Program-made: the position numbers and the translations under genes
Notes under the pieces: model-generated
What the model was told of the DNA's origin: nothing
Seen by the model: only the letters and a program-made list of their open reading frames with translations
Database searches by the model: none
In this document: piece after piece, positions 27,427 through 34,581 of the stretch
Layout: each line of letters begins with the position of its first letter
Numbering within the stretch: the first letter of the stretch is position 1
NCBI RefSeq assembly: GCF_000166415.1
Contig: NC_014654.1
Location: forward strand, 558,001-622,000
Direction: 5' to 3'
DNA: 64,000 bases
DNA from: Halanaerobium hydrogeniformans
GTDB lineage: Bacteria > Bacillota > Halanaerobiia > Halanaerobiales > Halanaerobiaceae

Positions 27427-29028
27427 GTGCAGGTAGCTAAAGCAAATCAACTGATAGAAAAACTTTTAGCCTATGGTGAAAAAAACAATTTATTGGTTGA
27501 GTGGGATAAAATAGCTGCTAGAAATGAAATTAGAGATATTTTAGAGATCAAAGAAGCACCAGCAGAAGCATTGGATTCGGAATCAGAGCTTGAATTAGCC
27601 GATAATCCCCAGCCAATCCTTGATGGTCTGCTTGATTTTGCAGTGGCTAAGTCTTTAATCAATGATAATCTGACTGAAAGAGACCTTTTAGATACCAGGA
27701 TCATGGGTGCCCTAACCCCCAGACAGTCAGAAATAGCCAAGCGTTTTTATGAGACCGCTGAAGAGGTCGATGTCAAAGCTGCAGCCGAGCAATATTATAA
27801 TTTTGCTCAAAAAAGCAATTACATCAGGCTTAAGAGAACTTCTAAAAACTTAAACTGGAAGGCAGAAAGTGATTACGGTCAAATTGAGATCACAATCAAC
27901 CTCTCTAAACCAGAAAAAGATCCAGCAGAAATTGCCAGGGCCAAAGCAGAACCACAGAGCAATTATCCTAAATGTTATCTCTGTTTAGAAAATGTTGGTT
28001 ATGCAGGTAGTTTAAATCATCCTGCCAGGCAGAACCATCGGGTAATCCCCCTGAAGTTACAGAATGAAGACTGGTTTTTACAGTATTCTCCCTATGTTTA
28101 CTATAATGAACACTGTATAGTTTTTCATCGGGAACATAAGCCGATGAATATCAACAAGAACACCTTTGCAGTTTTGATGGACTTTTTAGATCAGATACCC
28201 CATTATTTTATCGGTTCTAATGCAGATTTACCTTTAGTGGGTGGATCAATCTTAAACCATGACCATTTTCAGGGAGGTAGACATATATTCCCGATGGAAG
28301 AAGCAGAAAGTGTTGCTTATTATGAACACCCCACTTTTATGGATATTGAGATATCGAGGCTTAAATGGCCTTTGTCGGTGATCAGGCTAAGGTCAGCAGA
28401 GCGGGGAGAGCTTATCAATCTGGCTGATAAGATACTGCAAAACTGGCGTGAATATACAGACCATGGTTTAAAGATCAAGGCCTACAGCAAAGAGGAGGGC
28501 AAGAAAACAGCCCATAATACGGTTACTCCAATTGCCCGGAAAAGAAAGTATGGTAGTGAAGAACAGGCTGAACAGTATGAGCTTGATCTGGTACTGCGCA
28601 ATAACCGCTGTAGTGAGGAATACCCTTATGGTATTTTCCATCCTCATCAAAAGCTGCATCATATTAAAAAAGAGAATATAGGTTTAATAGAAGTAATGGG
28701 GAGGGCTATTTTACCGGGGCGTTTAAAAAAAGAGCTTAATCTTATAGCTGAATATCTAAGTGCAAAGCTTAGCCTTGAGGAACTTAAGGCTGCAGAAGGA
28801 ATGGCAAAACATTTAGAATGGGTAGAAGAACTGGAAAGCACTTATGGAAATGAGCTTCAGTTTGAGCAGGCAGAAAAGATCTTAGAAAAAGAAACAGCTA
28901 AAAAATTCAGCCAGGTTTTAGAAAGGGCTGGAGTTTTTAAGAATGATATTGTTGGTGTAAAAGGCTTCGAAAGATTTTTAAAAAGCATTGGTATTAAGAG
29001 GCTCGAAGATGGAAATTCAGAGCTTTAA
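27427..29028 (+). CDS. galT: UDP-glucose--hexose-1-phosphate uridylyltransferase, class II
   Basis: Leloir-pathway enzyme exchanging UMP between UDP-glucose and galactose-1-phosphate. The 533-residue length fits the Firmicute class II (GalT2) form rather than the ~350-residue class I. The active-site stretch is GGSILNHDHFQGGRHIFPM near residue 277, with the His-X-His-X-Gln pattern of the UMP-bound histidine. PKCYLCLENVGYAGSL and the C-terminal GIFHPHQKLHHIKKENIGL are also class II. GTG 27427 follows AAAGGAGGTAATT. galK and galE are not in the window. It is followed 23 bases later by a GntR-family regulator, likely in the same transcript. Confidence 0.93.
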   Translation: MQVAKANQLIEKLLAYGEKNNLLVEWDKIAARNEIRDILEIKEAPAEALDSESELELADNPQPILDGLLDFAVAKSLINDNLTERDLLDTRIMGALTPRQSEIAKRFYETAEEVDVKAAAEQYYNFAQKSNYIRLKRTSKNLNWKAESDYGQIEITINLSKPEKDPAEIARAKAEPQSNYPKCYLCLENVGYAGSLNHPARQNHRVIPLKLQNEDWFLQYSPYVYYNEHCIVFHREHKPMNINKNTFAVLMDFLDQIPHYFIGSNADLPLVGGSILNHDHFQGGRHIFPMEEAESVAYYEHPTFMDIEISRLKWPLSVIRLRSAERGELINLADKILQNWREYTDHGLKIKAYSKEEGKKTAHNTVTPIARKRKYGSEEQAEQYELDLVLRNNRCSEEYPYGIFHPHQKLHHIKKENIGLIEVMGRAILPGRLKKELNLIAEYLSAKLSLEELKAAEGMAKHLEWVEELESTYGNELQFEQAEKILEKETAKKFSQVLERAGVFKNDIVGVKGFERFLKSIGIKRLEDGNSEL

Positions 29029-29051
29029 TAAAGAGAAGGAAGTGTTATAGT

Positions 29052-29738
29052 ATGAGTAAATTTAATTTATCAGCCATTGATTCTTATAGTTATGAACCCC
29101 TGCGTAAACAGGTTTACAATGTTTTGAGGGAGGCAATTTTAAAGGGCGAATTAATGATCGGCGAAAAAATTACTGAAATGGAAATTGCTGATGAACTTAG
29201 TGTCAGCAGAACTCCTGTTAGAGAGGCATTCAGGATGTTAGAACAGGAGGAATTGATCAACATCATTCCTCAGCAGGGAGTTTTTGTAGCCGGGATTGAA
29301 ACTAAAAAAGAAATTGATGATATTTTTCAATTGAGGGCAGAACTTGAAGGGCTGGCCGCTTATCTGGCAGCTCAGAATATTACTGAAAAGCAGAAAGAAA
29401 AATTAAAAGAATATACTGAAGAGCTGAAAGACCATATTGCCCATAATGATTACCGGGGCTGTATTAAAGTTGATATTGCCTTTCACAGGATTATAAAGGA
29501 AGCTTCTGATAATAAGTGGCTGGAAAAATTTCTTGATACGCTTTTTGAACAGGCAACCCGTTTTCGCCGCAGCAGTTTTAGTAGACAGGGTAGGTTACAG
29601 GAATTTTTACAGGAACATCAGGAATTAGGAGAGGCCATTATAAATGGTGACCCTGATAAAGCAAGAGAATCTGCAGAAGGGCATATCAGAGCCGCCTGGG
29701 ATAGTATTATTACAGTATTTGAAAAAGAACAGCGATAG
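29052..29738 (+). CDS. GntR-family transcriptional regulator, FadR subfamily
   Basis: 228 residues. The N-terminal winged helix is clear (QVYNVLREAILKGELMIGEK, ADELSVSRTPVREAFRML, GVFVAG). The C-terminal all-helical FCD domain has the metal-binding pattern of the family (FQLRAELEGLAAYLAA, DIAFHRIIKEASDNKWL, HQELGEAIINGDPDKARESAEGH with the His ligands). FCD regulators usually sense carboxylates or sugar acids. It may control the galT-oxidoreductase genes just upstream or act elsewhere; no operator was identified. ATG 29052 follows GAAGGAAG. Confidence 0.92.
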   Translation: MSKFNLSAIDSYSYEPLRKQVYNVLREAILKGELMIGEKITEMEIADELSVSRTPVREAFRMLEQEELINIIPQQGVFVAGIETKKEIDDIFQLRAELEGLAAYLAAQNITEKQKEKLKEYTEELKDHIAHNDYRGCIKVDIAFHRIIKEASDNKWLEKFLDTLFEQATRFRRSSFSRQGRLQEFLQEHQELGEAIINGDPDKARESAEGHIRAAWDSIITVFEKEQR

Positions 29739-29742
29739 GTGA

Positions 29743-29758
29743 TAGGTACCTGGTACCA
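29743..29758. repeat. Short REP-like core after the GntR gene
   Basis: TAGGTACCTGGTACCA, one unit of the GTACCAGGTACC family in inverted orientation. Confidence 0.6.
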
Positions 29759-29793
29759 ATAGCACTTATAGCTGACTGGGGGTGTTGATTATA

Positions 29794-31629
29794 TTGTTTA
29801 AAAAAGAAAAGAAAATTATATTTGTATATCTTATTATAGGAATAAGCTGGGTTTATTTTTCTCAGCGATATCTTCCTTTATTCTCAGATAACTTTGAACA
29901 GTATAATCAACTACAGAGCTATAATTTTTTAATATTTGTTCTTTTGAGTTCTTTGTTCTCTTTTCTATTTTTAAAAAAATATCTAGCAATGATAAGGGAT
30001 AATAATCGCCTGCTTAAATTAAAAGAAAAAGATCTTCGAGATCTCAAAGAGCAAAAACAGCAGCTTAATAACAATTTAGAGCAGGCAGATCAAAAGATTA
30101 AAAGCAAAAATCAGAGGTTCGTTAAGATGATAGCTGCGGTTTCTGCCTTAAATGACAATCCAGAGGAAGTTGAAGAAGATTTTTTAACTAAAATTCTCAG
30201 CAGTGCGGTTCATATTATTCCTGAGGCTGATTATGGAAAAATATATATTTTTGAAGGTGAGAAATGTAAGTTTGTAAGTGCTGTAGGCCATGATTTTGAA
30301 ATTTTAAGGAAAACTGATATCAACAAAATTTTCGTTTGTGATTTAAGTGATTATAATTCTAAATGTATTCGAGATTATACGATAAAACTTGAAAAGCTGC
30401 CAAAAAAACAGCGTGAAGAGATCATTAGGGCTCTAAGACCGATTAAGGAATCTATTTACAATGAAATTAAAGTTAAAGGTAAGGTAATAGGTCGAATAAG
30501 CTTAGATATTGCAGAAGAAAGTGATCAGAATTTTAGTAATCTTAGCTCTATTATTTTAGAATCCTTTGCTGCTTTGGCTTCCTCTCATTTCGCTTACAAA
30601 AAATATGATAAATTACAGGCTAAGTTTACTAAAGAGTTAATAAATTCTATTATTAAAATCTTAGAAATGTATGACATGTATACAAAGGGTCACTCCGAAC
30701 ATGTAGCTAATTTATCGCTTTTATTAGCAGAGGAAATGGAGTTGTCAGATAAAAATGTGATGGATGCATATTGGGCAGGAATGGTACATGATATCGGTAA
30801 GCTTTTGATTCCAATTAATATACTTAATAAGAAAAACAGGTTAACAGATGTTGAATATGATCTGATCAAAAGGCACCCTTTGTGGGGCAGCAAATCGCTT
30901 TCTGATTCTGATGCTTTAAAAAATATTGCCAGGTATATTCATTATCATCATGAAAGGTGGGATGGTAAGGGATATCCAAATGGTTTAGAGCGCAATGAGA
31001 TTCCAGTAATTTCACAGATTCTTTCGGTGTCAGATACCTGGGATGCCATGACTTCTGATAGATCATACAGAAAATCATTAACAAAAAAGGAAGCACTCGA
31101 AGAAATCAAAGAAAATAGAGGCAGCCAGTTTTCACCCGTGGTTGTAGATGCATTTGTTCATATTATGGAAAAAAGAAAGCTTAATATTGAGCAAAAAGTT
31201 AAAGAAAAATTTAATCAATTAGAGAGCAAAGCAGTTATTGGTAGTGAAAATAAGCTTTTTGAAAATTTATTTGAGCGGTCAAGACAGGGTATAATTATCC
31301 TGGATGAGGAATTTAATGTGGAGAAAGTAAACCCCTATTTTTTAAATGTTTTTGGTTTTCAAAGAAATGATGTGCTGGGAATTAATATTAAAGACTTTTT
31401 GCTGCCCCGAGAAAAAAGAGCTGAGTCAGAAAAAAATATTGAGGCTCTAAAAGCTGGAAGAGAAATAAATGTGAAAACATACCGGCAGAAAAAAAGCGGT
31501 GAAAAAATTGAAGTTGAGATCCAGGCTTTTCCGGTGGGCGAATCAGAAAATGAAATAAATTATTGTTTTATCTATCGAGATATATGTGAAGCTGGTTTGA
31601 AAAGAAATCTTTATAATTATCAGATGTAA
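29794..31629 (+). CDS. Membrane HD-GYP phosphodiesterase with GAF-like and PAS domains
   Basis: About 611 residues. Two N-terminal membrane spans (~5-25 and ~45-62) are followed by a coiled coil (~65-110), a GAF-like region (~115-270) and an HD-GYP domain (~280-450). The latter has the metal-binding HD in VHDIGKLLIP, RHPLWG, HHERWDGKGYPNGL and the GYP triad, so it should hydrolyse cyclic-di-GMP. A C-terminal PAS domain (~500-590) starts FERSRQGIIILDEEFNVEKV. PAS after HD-GYP is an uncommon order. The frame opens at GTG 29782, but TTG 29794 sits better behind GGGGGTG; the choice is not certain. A bidirectional terminator separates it from the convergent gene. Confidence 0.85.
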   Translation: MFKKEKKIIFVYLIIGISWVYFSQRYLPLFSDNFEQYNQLQSYNFLIFVLLSSLFSFLFLKKYLAMIRDNNRLLKLKEKDLRDLKEQKQQLNNNLEQADQKIKSKNQRFVKMIAAVSALNDNPEEVEEDFLTKILSSAVHIIPEADYGKIYIFEGEKCKFVSAVGHDFEILRKTDINKIFVCDLSDYNSKCIRDYTIKLEKLPKKQREEIIRALRPIKESIYNEIKVKGKVIGRISLDIAEESDQNFSNLSSIILESFAALASSHFAYKKYDKLQAKFTKELINSIIKILEMYDMYTKGHSEHVANLSLLLAEEMELSDKNVMDAYWAGMVHDIGKLLIPINILNKKNRLTDVEYDLIKRHPLWGSKSLSDSDALKNIARYIHYHHERWDGKGYPNGLERNEIPVISQILSVSDTWDAMTSDRSYRKSLTKKEALEEIKENRGSQFSPVVVDAFVHIMEKRKLNIEQKVKEKFNQLESKAVIGSENKLFENLFERSRQGIIILDEEFNVEKVNPYFLNVFGFQRNDVLGINIKDFLLPREKRAESEKNIEALKAGREINVKTYRQKKSGEKIEVEIQAFPVGESENEINYCFIYRDICEAGLKRNLYNYQM

Positions 31630-31630
31630 A

Positions 31631-31656
31631 AAAGCTCTCCCTTTTGGGAGAGCTTT
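31631..31656. terminator. Bidirectional terminator between convergent signalling genes
   Basis: AAAGCTCTCCC (31631-31641) and GGGAGAGCTTT (31646-31656), 11 perfect pairs with a TTTT loop. The T run is short on the plus strand and moderate on the minus strand. Confidence 0.75.
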
Positions 31657-31707
31657 AACACTTTAACAGGGGGTAAATCTGCTAAAGCAAAATTAATTTC
31701 TTTTAAA

Positions 31708-34034
31708 TTAAAGATCAGATTCAATTATTTTAAAAAACTTATCCACTAATTCTGGGTCAAATTGACTACCTGCACATCTTTGTAATTCCAGATCGGCTTC
31801 TTTTTTAGTCATTGCCTTTTTGTAAGGCCTCTCATTTATCATGACATCATAAGCATCAACTATAGTTAATATCCTTGCTAAAAGGGGAATCTCTTTGCCT
31901 TTTAACCCCCTCGGATAACCACTGACATCAAAGTGTTCATGGTGGCTTAATATTTCTTCAGCTACAGGAGCAAATTCATCAGTTTCGGAGGCTATTTCTG
32001 CTCCTTTAATCGGATGTTTTTTAAGTATTTCCCATTCTTCTTTATCTGGTTTTCCAGGCTTGTTTAAGATTGATTCAGGTATAGTAATTTTACCTATATC
32101 ATGGATATTGGCCAATAGAGCAAGTTTATTTAAATCATTATTTCCTACCCCAACAGCTCTGCCTAACTCTTGAGCTAGTTCTGCCATTCTGACTGAATGA
32201 TGCTCGGTTTCATTACTTTTATTTCTTAAAGTACTTAATAAGCTTTGGACAATTTTATTTTTGCTGCTCTTTTCTTTTGTTAGCTGATCTGTAAATAAGG
32301 CCTGCTCTGCCTGCTGGATGAGATTTAAGATCTTTTCCTCTGCAGTGATTTTCAAAGCTGAACCAGCACTCAAAGAGATATCAATTTTACTTTGAGGCTC
32401 AATATTAATTAGATTTTTTATTTCACGGGTATAAAGCTCAACTTCCTGTTTGTGAGTATTAATCATTATAATTATGAACTCATCTCCACCCCAGCGTCCG
32501 ATAATATCATTGCTTTTGAGGGTGGTTTTTAAAAGTTCCGCACTTTTTATAATTATTTGATCGCCAATCTGTTGTCCGTAACTATTATTTATTAATTTAA
32601 GGCCATTGATATCTGTCATGATTATTCCAATCGGGAGATTTTCTTTTTTGTCCAATTTTTTCATTTCGGAAATAAAGCACTTTCTATTATATAATCCCGT
32701 TAGGTTATCATGTGTATTAAGATGAGTGATTTTTTTGAAATTAATATATTTGTTATAAGCAGCAGAAACAAGATCTCCTAAAACTTCTAAAGGATATATT
32801 ACTTCTTTGCTAAAAGCTCTTTTTTTCTTTACCGATTCAAAGCTAGAAAGCCTTTTAATTCATCTTTATTGAAAATAGCAACTGCAACTAAAGACTTAAT
32901 CTTTTGATCTTTTAAGGATTTTTTTTTATTAGCTGCATCTTCACTCAATTGATCTGTATCAGCAATGTAAACATAATGATTGTTAACTAAATTATCTCTA
33001 AACCAGGGGAAAGAATCATTATCTAAATCCTGAAGTTCATCAATCTTAGGCTCGATACCATCTCTACACCATTCATGAGTATTACTGCTGTTACTCCCAT
33101 CTTCAGAGGTTAAAAACAAGTAACTACGATCTATTTCAAAAAAACTTCCTACTTTTTTTAAAGCATAATCTACTGCTTCATCAAATTGATCAGAATCTAA
33201 TTTAACAAAATTAGACGAAATATCTGCTATGAGTTTTTGGAAATCAAACTGAAATTCTAATTTTTCATCTGATTTTTTTCTTTCTGTAATATCCTGTACA
33301 ATTCCTTCAATTCTAATTGGATTGTTGTTTTCATTGTATATAAATCTATTTTGATCTTCTACCCAGATAATCTCACCACTTTTTTTGATGATACGCATTT
33401 CTTTTTGGGAAAATCCTGTTTTATGTAAATCATTATAAGTCTCTTTAATTTTATTTCTATCATCAGGATGTACACATTCATACCAGAGTTTAAAATTATT
33501 TTTGAAGTCTTCGGCTTCATAACCATAAATATCTTTGATGGAAGGACTAATATAATATGTTTTATAATCAGGCCAGGAAGCAGACCAGATTGCATTTTTG
33601 ACATTGTTTAAGATGCTCTTTAGTTTTTCGGTGCATTGATCTGGATCTAAAATATTTAAAGCAAAGCTCAAATTTTCTTTGCTCTTTTGTTTAAGTTTAA
33701 AAGGATATATTTCGAGCTCAGCTTTAATTTTTTGCCTATTTTTATTTATGATCTCAATGTCTTCATACTTTAGTTCATTTTTTAATGCTTTATTCACTAT
33801 GTCTGAAATTATATTAGTCTGATTTTTATTTAGAATTACTGCAAAATTTTTATCTATTAATTCAGTGCTTTGATAACCTAAAAGTTTTTCCGCTCCACGG
33901 CTTAAAAATTTGATATAAGCTTGTTTGGTTTTCTTGTTAAACTGGATGATTATTAAAGCAAGCTTTTTGTTTTTGGTGAATAATTTTTTGCAATTTTCTT
34001 CATCGAATAAATTAGTATTTAAGTTAGATTTCAT
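31708..34034 (-). pseudogene. PAS-PAS-GAF-GGDEF-HD-GYP cyclic-di-GMP protein split by a frameshift
   Basis: Two adjoining minus-strand frames belong to one gene. The upstream part (34034 down to 32829, 401 residues, start ATG behind AAAGGAGC) holds two PAS domains and most of a GAF domain, ending DELKGFLALNR at a stop. The downstream frame resumes at once with ESVKKKRAFSKEVIYPLEVL, the normal end of that GAF domain, then LTGLYNRKCF, the intact GGDEF site (RWGGDEFIII) and an intact HD-GYP domain (NIHDIGKITIP, HHEHFDVSGYPRGL). Adding one G in the CTAGCTTTGAA stretch near 32840-32850 would restore GFLGFESVKKKR. So this is a one-base loss or a sequencing error. The 31708-32664 ORF alone would lack the start of its GGDEF domain. 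As read, no full protein is made. Confidence 0.88.
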
Positions 34035-34160
34035 ATTAGCTCCTTTTTAAACCTAGATTTAAATCTTTTTACAGTAATTGTAATTAAATTCTATATTAAT
34101 GATATTAATATTATATATAATATTGAAAGAATTTTCAAGTAATAATAACTATTATTATAT

Positions 34161-34174
34161 AGGTACCAGGTACC
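34161..34174. repeat. Short REP-like core
   Basis: AGGTACCAGGTACC, a single core of the window-wide family, in the spacer upstream of the split signalling gene. Confidence 0.6.
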
Positions 34175-34210
34175 AATAAATATCGACATAATTAGATGAA
34201 ATATTTGGAA

Positions 34211-34234
34211 GATATTACACTAAAGTGTAATATC
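34211..34234. promoter_or_regulatory. Palindromic operator-like site, copy 1
   Basis: GATATTACACT AA AGTGTAATATC, perfect 11-base arms with a 2-base centre, preceded by TTTGGAA. It lies ~57 bases before the small membrane-protein gene. The same sequence recurs at 34481-34503. Length and symmetry suit a dimeric repressor, but the regulator is unknown. Confidence 0.65.
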
Positions 34235-34290
34235 TTTTGCTGCTTTAGTATAGTAAAATAAATATATATATCTTTTGAGGGGAGAATAAT

Positions 34291-34464
34291 ATGGAATTTG
34301 ATAAGAGATTTTTTACTATAATTTTTATTATGATTTTGATTTTATTTTTCAGTCATTTAGTTAACTCTCAGACTTTTTGTATAAATTGCATATATAAAGA
34401 TAACTGTTTATTCAAAGCTAATTTTATAAAGATCTTTTTGTTCTTGGCGTTTGTGATAGCATAG
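34291..34464 (+). CDS. Small membrane protein, 57 residues
   Basis: Short frame with a strong ribosome site (GAGGGGAGAATAAT then ATG 34291). The peptide has a hydrophobic segment at ~7-25 (FFTIIFIMILILFFSHLV), a Cys cluster (FCINCIYKDNCLF, a CxxC plus a third Cys) and a second hydrophobic end (FIKIFLFLAFVIA). No family is recognised. It stands alone between two copies of one palindrome, each placed where it could control a promoter, with the inverse-autotransporter-like gene downstream. It could be a small sensor or an accessory membrane peptide; this is not shown by the sequence. The good ribosome site and position support it being real. Confidence 0.55.
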   Translation: MEFDKRFFTIIFIMILILFFSHLVNSQTFCINCIYKDNCLFKANFIKIFLFLAFVIA

Positions 34465-34480
34465 AAAATCATTTTTGGAA

Positions 34481-34503
34481 AATATTACACTAAAGTGTAA
34501 TAT
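34481..34503. promoter_or_regulatory. Palindromic operator-like site, copy 2
   Basis: AATATTACACTAAAGTGTAATAT, identical to copy 1 over 22 bases and also preceded by TTTGGAA. It lies ~80 bases before the start of the 978-residue surface protein, so both genes may answer to one regulator. Confidence 0.65.
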
Positions 34504-34581
34504 AATTATTCTCTCAGAATTGTTAAAATTAAATTGAAGAAAGAAAAGCTCTGCGGATTTTAAAAGGGAGGTATTAAATTT

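Noticed and set aside
31708-32664. Stand-alone GGDEF-HD-GYP protein starting at the Met near 32664
   Set aside because: This Met lies inside the GGDEF domain; the domain start (DNLTGLYNRKCF) and GAF end are encoded just upstream in the same frame.
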